DNA of 64,000 nucleotides from Protopterus annectens. Lineage: Eukaryota; Chordata; Ceratodontiformes; Protopteridae. The position numbers and the translations under genes are program-made. The notes under the pieces are model-generated. The model saw only the letters and a list, made by a program, of their open reading frames with translations. It ran no database searches and was not told the origin of the DNA. Where the stretch lies: assembly GCF_019279795.1 (NCBI RefSeq), contig NC_056731.1:867934482-867998481 (forward strand). The letters run 5' to 3'. This document shows positions 23,901 through 35,083 of this stretch, piece after piece; the stretch's first letter is position 1; each line of letters opens with the position of its first letter.

Positions 23901-23929
23901 AAAAAGATTGCCAGTCAGGTAGTCCTATA

Positions 23930-24150
23930 TAGTAAGTGATGGTTTAATGAAGATGTTTCTCGTTTAAAAAAAAAGCAAGAACTGAATAATTTATATAACA
24001 TTGCTTAGGTTATATGATGTATAGCAATATATGTGAAGTATAATGTTTGTTAACATTAATACAGTTTGATTACTTTTAATGTAAATTTGCCTATGTCACA
24101 AGGTGATAATGCAATAAAGGTGTTAAGATGTTAAAAATAAGAACCTCTGT
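23930..24150 (+). repeat. L1 3' end (plus copy)
   Basis: About 200 bp whose reverse complement recurs at 24222-24405, e.g. TTGCTTAGGTTATATGA and AATAAAGGTGTT. Because the other copy ends in a poly(A) run right after AATAAAGGTGTT, this stretch is read as the 3' end of the L1 split by DIRS B. No clear A-tail here. Confidence 0.6.
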
Positions 24151-24221
24151 TCCTACTGTTGTTTTACTTCAGCAGAACTGGCTTGCATCTTACCATGCTG
24201 GCCACAATCATCTGATGGCCA

Positions 24222-24405
24222 TTTTTTTTTTTAAACACCTTTATTGAATCATCACTTGTGACACAGGCAAATTTAGATTTATACAAAACTAATCAAATTG
24301 TATTAAATTAACAATCAAACATTATACTTTACATATGTTATATCTCATATAACCTAAGCAACATTACATAAATTATTCAATTCCTACCCCTTTTTTCTCA
24401 GCTAG
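24222..24405 (-). mobile_element. 5'-truncated L1 3' tail, minus strand
   Basis: Begins on the plus strand with a T-run (24222-24233) followed by AACACCTTTATTGA, i.e. a minus-strand L1 end with AATAAAGGTGTT and poly(A). Covers only about 180 bp. With the plus copy it forms an inverted pair separated by about 75 bp that could fold as a hairpin. Confidence 0.65.
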
Positions 24406-25120
24406 TGGCTTCTAGTATTAACTCCTTTGACAGGCAAGCACTTTGAACTTGAAGGGTGCTAAACAGCTAAATCTTGGTACTGCTGCTTTTCATTATGCAT
24501 GTGCTGCCACTAAGAATGGTCATTCATGGTACAGCTATACATTACCAGTGTAATGCTTATATTCAGCTATAACCTCTCTGGAAGGCTGCTTAGATGCTAT
24601 CATTCACTAGATGGATGCTAGTTGCCAGAACCGAACCTGAAAAAGATGACATAAATGTTGGTGGCATGTTATTTAGCCATTACAGATTCCTTTTGGAAGC
24701 TCAGTGTGACTGACAAGATGTGGACACTTAAGGACAGATGTTGGCTGTTGTCAGGACCTCTCTTCAGATGAATATTGTCCTGAACAAGCATTTAAATACT
24801 ACTGGAGATCTTATGGTGAATCACATACCTCTGTCCCGTCTTGATTACTGTATTGCACTTTTACCTCAGGATTAAGAAAGGTGATCCCAGCCCACTCATA
24901 ACAGCTGACAAACTCTGATCAGCCATAGCTTTATTTTATTTATTTTCTTGGTCTGGTACGTTTCATACCTGCCACTATTCACATTAATAGACCTGCATTA
25001 GTTGCAGTTATAACCAAATATCATTTATTGATCTAAACACAGCATAAGATCAGAAAATTTTAAATTAAAATTCTTTGCTTTTTTAATTTATGGTGTTAAG
25101 GCTTAGGGACGCTAGTAAAA
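24406..25120. other. Mostly unassigned; weak LINE trace
   Basis: Around 24815-24870 the plus strand reads VNHIPLSRLDYCIALLP, like the SRLDYCN box of L2-type LINE RTs, but only about 20 residues are visible. Nothing else recognised. Confidence 0.35.
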
Positions 25121-25122
25121 AA

Positions 25123-25340
25123 GTACAGTTTTGTACCTACCATAAATGTAGATGTTCGAGGATCCACATTGCTGCAGTCCTAACTTGGGTAGGGTCCTGT
25201 CCAGTGTCGGCGAATACCAAAGTAGTATCGTGGCGTGCGTCTGCGCGAGCGACACAGAACGTCAGGTCACGTCATCGCATGATGGCGTACATATGCATCT
25301 TTTCCTTTTCCCTGATGTGCCCCAGATGTGAGAAGACCAA
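25123..25340. repeat. DIRS I left inverted terminal repeat
   Basis: Shares GTACAGTTTTGTACCTACCA and the following AAATGTAGATGTTCGAG with copies E, G and H, then CTGCAGTC, and later CCAGATGTGAG near the inner edge where the others have CCAGATGTCAG. Confidence 0.75.
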
Positions 25341-25730
25341 GAAAAGACAGAATGCCATATGCACCATATAAAATAAATGCAATATATATAACCAATATCA
25401 GCATATAACCTCACCACACCACCCAGAAACAACACAGGGGAGTGGGGAAGATCGATGATCTACATTGATACATACAACACTGTACTACACCACAACAAAT
25501 TAGTACCACGTTGCTGCACAGTCCTATGTGAGTAGAAGAGTTTGGCAGAGGTAAATCAGCAAGAAGAATCAGCAAGGCAAAGAAGGGACAACATGCATTA
25601 CCAAACCAGCCCTGACAACATGCCTTGCCAAAAGAGTAGAGAGCTAGAAAAGGTAGAGAGAGAGAGGTGATAATGCTTAGAAAGATAGAGTATGCACTCA
25701 AAGTAGCTGCCTCACCTGCTTAGAGTTTAG

Positions 25731-26240
25731 TTACCCCTTAGAAATGCTGTTGTGGAATGAATAGCCCCCCCTAATCTTGAGATGATGCCATGCCAGGAAA
25801 TGCAATTGCCATGCAAATGCAAACCCATACTTGCCTGCATAGAGGATAAGAATGTGTTCCCCCTTGTTTGTGTTTGTACCCACAGTGAGTTGTGTGTTGT
25901 CTGTTAGAATCAACACCTGCCCCCTGGGAGAAGTAACTCCTTGAAAGCCATTAAACTGGACTGGACTGCCAACATCTCCTTCATGTTGATATGTAGATGC
26001 TGTAGTCTGGCAGGCTTGTCTTGTTTTATCCACTTTCCAAGCAATGTCAGAGGCAATCAGTATCAGAGGCATCTGTCTACCTGACTGGCCTCTGGCGAGG
26101 TCACAGAGGAATCCATTCATTTTGTGACATTCCCACAAACACCACAAAAAAAATTTTTTTTGAGAGAGGTTGTATTGTGTCCATGCAGTCAGTGCTGGTC
26201 CATACATGTTGAGATACCCATTTTGACCATCCTCATATGC
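25731..26240 (-). pseudogene. DIRS I RNase H-like remnant
   Basis: One minus-strand open stretch includes CQTTASTYQHEGD, FNGFQGV and GEHILILYAGKYGF. Position by position these are the distorted counterparts of the oligo-binding and catalytic part of RNase H in family 3 copies (TDNTTVMWY, THSYPLCRQ). Broken. Confidence 0.55.
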
Positions 26241-27180
26241 AGTTCCCCATGCAGTTTGGCAGAATGAAAGACCAGAACCCTAATGGATGCCATGAGGTCA
26301 TGCTTGTTTGCAGTCGGCTTGCGGACTGATGAGATGATTGATGGAGTAAAGTGATGAAAAGTTGAGTTGGTCTTTTTTTTGTTTGTCGGGGGTTAAAAAG
26401 GCCATCTGTCACTCACACCCAGAAAGCACATCCAGAGCACACATGTCTTGAGAGGTTTTTCTTTCTGGACTTAATACAGATTACAGAATACCCTAGGATG
26501 CTGTAGATGTTCTTGTAGTCTCAGAAGGCCATTTCTTGCTTCTTCCTTTTCTGAGCCAAGAATCAGGTAAGATAGAGATTTGAATTAGATAGCTAAGTAG
26601 CTCTAACTAGAAGAAGAACCTTTGGCCATTCTCTACTAAGCAGTAGATAGGGCCAAGGGGCAATTAAGGAGAATAAAAGCTATTTCCAGCCAGCTTTCAG
26701 CCTGCTTGCTTCCTGCAACTTACTTATATAGGCACATGAAGGAAAGCTTCCTTGAGATCCTAGTTATCTAAGAACAGTTCTCTTGCAGTGATGTAAAAGC
26801 AAAAGCTGAGGTACAGTCAACATCTTGAACTTGTTGAACATATGATGGTGCAGATAGATAAATGTTTGTGGTCTCCGCGTGTTCCCCTGGTTTTGGTACT
26901 CTCCCAGGGGAATAAAATAGCCTATAACCCTTTGATTACAGGGAATGCCTGGGGGCCCCTATTTGGGCCTTGTGAAATTTTTTGGAGAGACTGAGAGCCT
27001 TGTGAGGAGGAGCGCGGAGGATTTGTGGGAGGAAGGCAATGTATGGAAATGTGTGGAGAAAAACGTGGTGAATGATAACACCATATCCAACACCCATCTG
27101 TAAATCCCAATTTTCTGAAAATTTTTCTTCAAAGAGACACCCCAAAGAGAGCGCAGGCTAATGCTGCTGCAGCTGAAAAG

Positions 27181-29240
27181 GCCAGGTCAAAGTCACTGTT
27201 CACGAAAGGACTGACTAGGACCCTCACCAGGAGTCTGAGCAGGTGAACTCTACAGGCCCTAACCTAAAAGAACCTACTAAATAAGGCCTAAATTGCCCTA
27301 TAGACTACCTAGACCTGGATATCATGGGAGGGATAACAAGGCATTAAGAACCCATTTATAGCCATCCCGGTTGATAAAACCTGCAAATCTTAAACAACTG
27401 CTTGTTTAGACTTCTTTATTTCCTTTTAATTTTTCTTTCTTTACTTACAGAACCAAACAGCACATCAGACTGTAGAGGCAAACCAAAATCCTTGTCTTAA
27501 CATGCAGAGCTAAATTCTCAATCCTCTCAGCTGCATGCTCAACAAGAGAACAGAACTAGTGGCAGCCACATGACTCTCGAGCAGGCCTGTGCAGCAACAA
27601 CTCCACATGCACCAGTTCACTTACCCTTGACATCTGACAAGAAGTCCAGAAATCTTTTCACTTACATACCTTCCAACCCAGCAAAGCTTATCTGTCCAAT
27701 CAATTGTGAAGAAGTTTTCCTTTTTTTAGCATGTAATTTTGATATATTAGCATGTTTTCAGATGGCCTCCAGCACCCTTACACTTTCCCCATCTATCTAA
27801 AGCAGCCCTTCTTTCTCAGTGGGAACCCCATCTATTTTAACACAGAAGGCCTTAACACCTTTAACAGGGTAGCTAAAACAGTCGAGTGGGTCTGCCGGAA
27901 AGTCTCAAGAAAGCTTCTAAGAGCTGGGCAAGGCATCCTAAGGCTTCATAACAGGAGCAGTACCTAAAAGAATTTAACAGGAGGAGGAGGCAAGAAATCT
28001 GGACAACATCCCACACCACAGGTAAAAGGAGAGGTATACAACATCATGCTGCCAGAGGGGAAAAATTAATTCCCTCCAACCTGAAGGGAGGGTCAACTTG
28101 TAATCCCCCTCAGAGTTTTCCTGGGAATCCCTCCTCAAGTGAAAATTCATTGAAAAGAAATCCTCTCAGGAGGAGAGAGTCTCTCAAATGAGAATATCAC
28201 ATCAGGGAGCAATATCCAGGATATTCAGACTTCACCGGATTCACTTAGAGGAAATCTTCTAAAAGGAAAACTAGAAGCCTCTGAACACTGTTCAAACCTC
28301 TTAGAGAAGTTTCACCTGAGGCTACTATCCTGAGGCCTCTATCAAATCTAAATTTTAATAATAGGTCTTTTCTCTTCAGCACTACCTTTCTTAGGAACAG
28401 AAGCACCCAAGCTCTTCAAGGCCCGCCTGCAACTGAAGGAAAAAGGACTGGAGCCTGAAGCTCGCTCTACTGAGGGGAAGAAGAGCTACAGAGACCTGTT
28501 ACAGCACTACCTCTGGAAGAAGCCTAGAACAGTAGCCTGCAGCCTCATCACTCTGCCTCCTGCCCTGGGAAAACAAAAAAGCACAAAAACCAATGGCCTG
28601 CCTGAGACTGAGCCTGGGACTGCCGTTTGGTCAGGTCCCAAGCTAAACTTTTGCGTTTTCTAATTTTTTTGGCTGCAAACAGGCCGAACTGACATCCAAC
28701 GGCATTTTATAACACGTCTGAAAAAATAACACAACACACAATAAAACCTTCTTTTATATTGTTCTTTGTTAAATACAGCACAACAACGGCTCCTCGTGCT
28801 CAGGTGTTAAATCTGTTAAAACAAAGGTAATCAGGTATGGTAATCTGTTTCCCCTATCTGTTTCCTACAAGAAATAATTGACATCAGTTTAATCTGAGAG
28901 GCAAAAAACAAAGTAAGAAAAAGCAAATCTTCCCCAACTGACACTTCTGAAACTCGACTTTCGAAAAAACAAAACGCTTAACCCTACTACACTTCAAAAC
29001 AACTTCGATTCGGTGATTCTCAATTCAATAGGATAACCGTACGTACGCACCTCTGTTACCCTGGCGTACTGGCGTACCATGGAACCGGCTCGCGATCGCT
29101 GGCCTGGTAAGGGCTGACCTGGACCCGGGACTGGGGATAGGAGTGATGCAAGCCGACTGGACTCAAAACATTCAGTGATTACTGGGCACTGAACTAAAGT
29201 CTGATGACCATATTCTCACCTTAGTAAAAAAAAAAAAAAA
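27181..29240. other. Unresolved; possibly decayed DIRS gag and right ITR
   Basis: Two plus-strand open frames (27570-27800 and 27752-27967) have no known domain. A CG-rich segment at 29030-29130 (CGTACGTACGCACC, GGCTCGCGATCGC) stands out from the AT-rich surroundings and sits where copy I should end, like the CG-rich ITRs of family 3. I could not align it with the left ITR. Confidence 0.3.
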
Positions 29241-30132
29241 CTTTTGGGTCACTATTCTGCAATTAATTACTACTGCTTTGAGCAGGACACTTCCAAGCTT
29301 GGTGTTAAGAATGCACTCCTGCTGCCAAAGCTGTTACTTTGGTTTAACCTCATCATTCAGCCATCTTTGCTTATGGTCACCCATGACAGAGGAATTCAGC
29401 ACAAGACCCCCGTATCATAGCAGCATTGCCATCCCCTTCAAACCCTGGAAAAGTATGACCTTGTAAATAAACTCTAGACATTGCCACCTAAGCTTCCCAC
29501 ATAGTGTTCTACATTTTTTGATGTCCCAAATCCCTTGCCCAATTAGTAAATGAGGTTATCAAAATAAATCCAATGGAAATCTAATGTGGCCAAAAACAAG
29601 TTGAGGGAAACATCTTTTCATCCTATCAGCAAACTGGTAATCCTTAATAGTCCAAAAATCAAACACAAAACAACCATTTTAAGTTAATATAAAGATATTA
29701 CCTCACCACAAAATGACAAATTGGTATGACTATTTGACAATCCTTTGGCTGTTAGTCATACATCCACTGTGCTACACAATGCTGACTTCTACAACTACTA
29801 GAATACTAATACAACCTCCAAGGTGTCTCAAACTTGGAGACAAAGGAAAATGTGTAAAAACACAAAATTCACCTTCTCCCCATTCTCCAAGTCCTGCAAA
29901 CAAAGGGCAGTGTACATAAGGCAAGATCAGAAGTATTAAAATGTCAATGGCATCTACATTTGACTTAACATTTACAATATCTGAAAATATTACCATACAA
30001 GACACTACAGTGATCCCATCTTTAACTTGCTTGCTGGCAAATGATTCAGTCACTCATTTTAACACTAGTGTGTGTTTATATGACACTTCATTCTCATCTC
30101 TCGCTATCTGCAGTAACATGTATGAGGTGCAC
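29241..30132. other. Unassigned AT-rich DNA
   Basis: No gene, RNA or named repeat. Overlapping frames on both strands at 29713-30177 are chance. Confidence 0.45.
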
Positions 30133-30472
30133 GGTTCCCTATTACGTGATCGAAACCTTAGGTTGTCTAACACCTAAAGGTCGATCACTAAATTTCAAAG
30201 TATGAAAATTGCAAACGGCCATTTCCACACAGGGAAACGAGTTGTTTGGCCATTACGCGGATTTCGTTCTTTCTCTGCTGTAGAGCAATCTCAGAGTTAG
30301 GGGGTGGGGGGTGAAGCCCCCCACTTTATTTGTTTGCATTTTTTTTATTTGGCCAATGGCATTGTTTCCCTATGTGGAAATGGCTGTTTTCAATCTTAAG
30401 GGTTCGACATTTAGTGACTGACCTTTAGGTGTTGGATAACCTAAGGTTTCGATCACGTAATATAGACCCAAA
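30133..30472. mobile_element. Palindromic MITE, about 340 bp
   Basis: Long terminal inverted repeats: the left arm has ATTACGTGATCGAAACCTTA at 30142-30161 and its complement lies at the right end (to about 30461). The arms remain similar for about 110 bp. The core holds a small G/C hairpin (GGGGGTGGGGGGTGAAGCCCCCC). GTGCAC stands at both sides (30127-30132 and 30473-30478) and may be a 6-bp target duplication. No coding capacity; a DNA-transposon derivative, superfamily not settled. Confidence 0.75.
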
Positions 30473-30478
30473 GTGCAC

Positions 30479-30990
30479 TATATGCATAATGTTGAAATTT
30501 CTCCCAAGGCCTCCAGTGACCCATGCCAACCCAGTCACTAAAATAAATGGCAGTATTATTAGTACATTGTAAGTACAACTGAATTTTCTACTTGTAAGTT
30601 ATTTTCAACAATGGCCCACAAAGGAAAAAAAACTGTGTAGATGGTACTGTTGCGTTCTCTCAACTGAAAAACTCCATGGAACAACTCTGCTTTCATTGAA
30701 CAATGAGGAACTTGGTGCTAACAAATTTTAAGCAGCGAGGCCACACTGCTATGTTTTAACTAAATGGAAACTGGAAGATCTCCAAGTCGTGTGAAGTTGA
30801 TTCTACAGGTCTCGGTATCTGAAAATCTTGGACTTCTGTCACCTTTGACTCATTTATCATTAAAAAAAATGTCAAGAGTCTTTAGTTACTCATGTCTGAT
30901 TTTATTTGCTTTTTCTGTGTTCAGACAATCCGTTACTTGCAAAACGCAGCAACCATCAAAATAGCAGGTTTACACAAAAGGAGACAAAAC
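30479..30990. other. Downstream flank of host gene, unassigned
   Basis: Lies past the predicted 3' end of the minus-strand host exon. Nothing recognised. Confidence 0.4.
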
Positions 30991-31013
30991 AAAAATTAAA
31001 CTGTCCAAAAGTT

Positions 31014-31019
31014 TTTATT
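31014..31019 (-). promoter_or_regulatory. Polyadenylation signal of host gene
   Basis: AATAAA on the minus strand about 1.7 kb after the stop codon, with no equally good signal closer to a plausible 3' end. Other AATAAA-like hexamers exist in this AT-rich UTR, so alternative ends are possible. Confidence 0.5.
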
Positions 31020-32723
31020 AAACCTTAAGTACAAACCTGAAAATTAAACAAAAAAAAAAACTGGCAATAAACAACATGGTCTTTCCTTGCAAGGAAAGGG
31101 TGCAGAGCAGTGCTAATAAATTAAATGTAGAACTGTAAGCAATAGTCAAAAAGGTTTACTGTTGAAAAAAATACATAGCAAGGCCATAAAAACTGGACAA
31201 CCACATTTGAAAACACAACTCTGTTTATGTTATTGTTAAATATTCCAACAGTTCAGTCTTTTGCAATGACAACAACCAACAAACTGGATTTATAGGGCTT
31301 TCCTGACAGTCACCACTGGTAAGCTCAGTGCAATATGGGTAGCTACTATTTTTTTTCTTTTTTTTGAATTATTGAAAACCAAAACAGTTGCAAAGACATC
31401 CCTTTTGTTACAATCTCCATACTCTGAAAGGGGCAAAAGCTACTCCATTTTTGTTCAGTGATGTAAGCAGCACTTATTTAATGTTACAAGAGAAAACCCT
31501 GTAAGCATCCAATCCAAAAATGATGAAGAAACTGTAATATAAGGCTTTTCTTCATCTTTCTTTCTCTTGCTCTCTTACCCCCTCCCTTTCCCTTCCAAAA
31601 ATGCTCAAGTATTTAAAACAATTTACAGGCATATATACAAAAGTTGCGGGGTATTTTATTTAATTACACTTATACACACACAAAAAAAGAAAGAAACAGT
31701 GACAGGAAATGTATCTTCACATTCAAACAAAAAGAATGTTGATTTTCTAGTGGCTCTACAGGTGATCTCAAAATGGACCAAATTTCAACCCAAACAATTA
31801 ATGCTGATCGTGTAAGTAAAGGTGTAATACATACAAAAGCCAAAATAAACAAACAAACAGTGGAATGAGAATGGAATGTTAGAAAAGATTGCACATCTAA
31901 ATGGATGAAGCACATAATGCTTCACTGTTGTTAAAGGATGATATTGTAGGACCCCCCCCAATAAAATAGCCAACAGCACCAAATAAAATATAATGGATTT
32001 CATAATGAAATCAGGCACAGTTTTCATTACATGACTCCTCCTCCAAAGCAGGCAGTCTTCTCTTATTTTTAATTTTCTTTTTAACTTACTTTTTAACAGA
32101 TGCATAGTGATGTGCTGGTAAGGAGAACATATTAAGTTTAAACATCCTACCTATGCTAAGCAAACCAAGCCACCTTCAGCTGCCATAACCTCCAATTTAC
32201 TGTACATTTTTTTAAACTCTCAGCTCCACCAAAACATGAACTCCATATCCTGCACATGACAGAATAAAAATACACAGCCAATTTAAGCAGTTTCTTTCAA
32301 GTTTCACTTCCTGTTCTCTCCCCCCCAAAAAAGCTGCTCGCATGACTGGAAAAAAAAAACAAAACAAAAAAAAAAAACAAAACACAAGCAACACTCAAAA
32401 CTTCAACCTAATTCAAAAAAGGGGGTTATAAAACAGACCACCTTTTCACAGTTACAAAACAAGGCTTCTTTAAGCCATCAGGGCTACATTATTATGTCTT
32501 GCCCTCTGGCTTTTTTTTAAAACAGTGAACATACTGCATCACACTGTGAATGCAGTACCTATCCTAAAAAAAGTTCAACAGTTTAATGCTAAAACATTAC
32601 TTCTCTATAAAAAAAAGAAGAATATTCTTCTTCAGAGCTAGTGCAAAGACAGCTTGCATTCTAGAGCAAGTATTCCAAACTATGATATAATTAAAAAATT
32701 GGAACAATTAAGTGATGGCATCT

Positions 32724-32903
32724 TCATGACAAAGTTGAAGCACTTCTTGAGGAGTTGGAGGATGAAAGCCTGGATGTCGTCACATCAATTGTTGCTCGCT
32801 TTCGGGGTCTTCGTTTTGGCATAGACTTGCTGATACTGTCATCATTGCCACTTTTACCCAACATTTTCCCACAGATCTGATTCACTAAACTGTTTATTTG
32901 TTC
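32724..32903 (-). CDS. Host protein C-terminus (59 residues), gene not recognised
   Basis: The peptide starts [19 protein letters not shown], has a basic patch [14 protein letters not shown] that could be a nuclear localisation signal, and ends in a Ser-rich tail [14 protein letters not shown] before the TGA stop. The basic patch and Ser-rich tail suggest a nuclear, phosphorylated protein, but I cannot name the family. It is the only open reading frame in the window that has exon features (acceptor, stop, UTR, poly(A) signal) instead of repeat features. The frame at the acceptor is phase 0 if the first codon is GAA. Confidence 0.65.
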   Translation of the reverse strand, partial: EQINSLVNQICGKMLGKSGNDDSISKSMPKRRPRKRATIDVTTSRLSSSNSSRSASTLS

Positions 32904-32954
32904 CTGTCAAATTAAATAAAAAGTAATTAGAACATTTATTCTTTCATCTATCAC

Positions 32955-33880
32955 TTATTTAATATTTATTTATTTGACATTTGTTGACCGGGATAGTCCG
33001 ACTCAGCTTGTGCCCTTTTCAGATGAGGCCCAGGGAGATAAGCTTCACAACAATAAGTATACAACAGAATATTCACAGCACAAATTAAGCAAGATATACA
33101 TACACAGTGCAGGCTAAACTAGTAAAAAGAAAAATAACAGCCAACTAATTAATACTCAGTATAGATTATGCTAAAAATATAAAAACAGAATAAAAGTTAA
33201 TATAAAATAAGATCAAATAGATGAACATAGTCGTTAAGTAAGGGAAAATTTGGGAAAAGAGGCAATTCAAATGGGAGGTGAGTACAGAGGAGGTGGGGTA
33301 AGAGCAGAGTTAGAAAAGGAGGAGAATTTAAGGTACATGTCTAAAAAGGTAGTTATATCAGTTAGTTTGGCGAGTTACAGTGTGAGGGAAAAATAAGAGT
33401 AGCAGGTAAGAGGAAGAAGCGGTGATAGTGGCAGATGTGTAGGAGCAAGGGAAAAGGAGAGAAATAGTTGAAACAGGAAATAGAAGGATATCAAGTGGGA
33501 TGATTGCAGTGCCAAATCCAGGCACTTTTTAGGTAATTTCTAAGAGCTGTCTTGATGTCATGAAAATTGATATGTCTGATGGCCATGGGAAACTTATTCC
33601 AAGATACAGCAAGAATGTAGCGAGCAGAGGTTTTGTCCTAAATATTTTTTTGGCTTGTGGATCTGTAGGAGAAATTGTTCACAGCTTCTGAGGGAGCGAG
33701 GTGGGCTATAGAGGGAGACAAGTGAGGAGATGCTAGGGCAGGAGGTAGGTTTATTTAGAATGGTATGGATGATGAGAAGCTGTGTATGTAAGAGTTAAGA
33801 CCCATTAGCCAAAAATGTTTCTCTGCTGGGTGACACAAGCATGCTGGTCTAGTAAATGACCTGTTAAGATGACAAACAGA
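32955..33880 (-). mobile_element. LINE 3' end, minus strand
   Basis: Near 33500-33680 the minus strand reads KTSARYILAVSWNKFPMAIR then INFHDIKTALRNYLKSAW, the usual C-terminal end of CR1/L2/RTE-like LINE ORF2 (LWNSLP...FK..L). The 3' end near 32955 has a (AAATA)n-like tail. Between them is a UTR with GTTGACCGGGATAGTCCGAC on the plus strand, a block I have seen in fish and amphibian repeats. Stops are present (for example before DKTSARY). 5'-truncated. Confidence 0.6.
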
Positions 33881-34562
33881 ATTAAATATCCAGAACAAAA
33901 AAATGTGCTAACAGTAAAAAGTGTTTACAGTGCTACTAAATTTCATGCTTACTCTTCTCACCAACTCTCTCAATGCACCTGCAAATGTGCAAAGATGCAT
34001 ACCACTCTTTAAAGACAGCACTGTCCATATTATTTTTTTCTCTGCTGCCCGATGGACTGGGTACAGGGAGGATCAACCCAACAGTCTATGACAGCGCACT
34101 GTGTTTTTGCATTACATGTGCAGTGTCCATGGGGTGCATAAGTACATTATGGACAATATGCATGCACCTCAATGAATCTGCAAGGCATGTTAAAATATAA
34201 CCCACCATCTATATGACTCCTTATAAAAGAAGTACAACCATATCTGTAGCTGCAGCTGATTTACTCTGCTCCCATTGACAGGTCTATGTACTCATATTCC
34301 TTACTAGGTGAATGCAGTGCATGGGCCTTTAGCTACTTAAACCTTCTAGCTGCCTCTGATGTCCAGAATGTTAGCCAAACCCAGGTCATTGGGTTCAAGC
34401 TGAGCATTATGCCTCTTCACCAGGCACATCCAATGTCATACGCGCTTTTAAACCTAAATAAACCATTATGCCTCACCGAAATAAAGTAGTTAAATTCACA
34501 CACCGCCTCACAGACTGTTCTTCAGTAACTAATCCAACACTACAGAACAGTTAAATAAAGAA
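33881..34562. other. Unassigned DNA before the DIRS cluster
   Basis: No coding trace or named repeat. Frames at 33973-34200 and 34286-34489 show no domains. Confidence 0.45.
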
Positions 34563-34790
34563 TAGTTGTGTAAACTCTTACCATAACCATAAATGTGCTT
34601 CTCTTTTATATGCTGCAGGCATAACATGAGGCAGTCTGCCTCTGGTATACTGGCTGGACGTACGAGTCCGCCTAAGTCTAAATGCTACTGCAAGGTATGT
34701 GCGACGGCGCACATCACTCAGCGTACATCGGCCATAAAGAGACGTTTGGTATAAAATGGACGTCATCATGTATCTACCTCAGAACTGAAT
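34563..34790. repeat. DIRS C left inverted terminal repeat
   Basis: Outer end GTGTAAACTCTTACCATAAC. GGTATACTGGCTGGACGTAC and TACGAGTC recur inverted at 39838-40047 together with the CATAAAGAGA/TCTCTTTATG pair. Confidence 0.85.
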
Positions 34791-34874
34791 GCTGCAAAGC
34801 ACCAGCCTGAAAGTGAGAAACGTGTAACCAGTGACCAAGCAAGTATCAAGGTGAAGGCGGGGGGGGGGAGCAAT

Positions 34875-34975
34875 ATAGAAGAGAAGGACATCTATGGCTA
34901 TGGTAAGATTTACACAACTACTCTATGTCCTCCTATTCATATGCTGCAGTATTCATAACATGAGGGAGAATGCCA
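34875..34975. repeat. DIRS C internal complementary region
   Basis: GGTTATGGTAAGA-type sequence (here GGCTATGGTAAGATTTACAC) is the complement of the left outer end; CCTATTCATATGCTGCAGTA is the complement of the right outer end. A run of G (34859-34868) lies just left of it. Confidence 0.8.
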
Positions 34976-35083
34976 AAAGCTCATGCAGAGGAGGAATTGG
35001 GAGGAGGAGCAGAAAGATTTTCCACAAAGATATGGAGAATAGCTCTGGCAATCCCTGCTCTGGACCTGGAAATGTCATCCAAT

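Larger units (their letters stand above)
19380..23930 (-). mobile_element. DIRS element B (family 2), nested in L1, broken
   Basis: Minus-strand DIRS copy between L1 RT (left) and L1 3' end (right). A partial left ITR (19380-19610), an internal complementary region, recombinase, methyltransferase-like domain, RNase H, partial RT and part of gag are readable. No right ITR is visible. Sequence is clearly the family of copy C. Broken, with more than ten breaks, and older-looking than C. A fold-back element sits in its RNase H region. Confidence 0.85.
7360..24150 (+). mobile_element. L1-type LINE split by three later insertions
   Basis: One plus-strand L1 can be followed in four pieces: 7360-9978 (5' end, ORF1, start of ORF2), 15890-16825 (rest of endonuclease and linker), 18548-19378 (reverse transcriptase) and 23930-24150 (3' end). 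The gaps hold DIRS A, a CR1/L2-type LINE and DIRS B. Order and strand of the pieces are right for a single L1 and together they make about 4.6 kb. The last piece is assigned because an inverted copy at 24222-24405 ends in a poly(A) run, as an L1 3' end should. Many stops and frameshifts show it is long dead. Confidence 0.75.
25123..27180 (-). mobile_element. DIRS element I, divergent family 3-like copy, heavily broken
   Basis: Left outer end (GTACAGTTTTGTACCTACCA at 25123) and first 60 bp match family 3 copies E, G and H; the rest of the ITR (to about 25340) has diverged. RNase H-like sequence follows at about 25740-26210 and an RT-like stretch at about 26700-27180, recognised because stretches of DNA line up in order with the RT part of copies E, G and H. 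The recombinase is not found. The gag and right ITR may lie in 27180-29200 but are too divergent to call. The oldest-looking DIRS copy in the window, with many breaks. Confidence 0.65.
30995..32903 (-). other. Host gene terminal exon: end of CDS and 3' UTR
   Basis: A minus-strand exon that begins at a good splice acceptor (AATTTGACAG before position 32903) and holds 59 codons to a TGA (32724-32726), then about 1.7 kb of AT-rich 3' UTR. A poly(A) signal AATAAA on the minus strand lies at 31014-31019, so the transcript probably ends near 30995. There is no repeat element in it, unlike its surroundings, which fits selective retention. No other exon of this gene is visible in the window, so the intron upstream would be over 31 kb and filled with DIRS elements. 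Confidence 0.7.

Noticed and set aside
27570-27967. Plus-strand frames suggesting a small host gene
   Set aside because: No domain, no splice or poly(A) context I could support, and the region may be decayed DIRS sequence.
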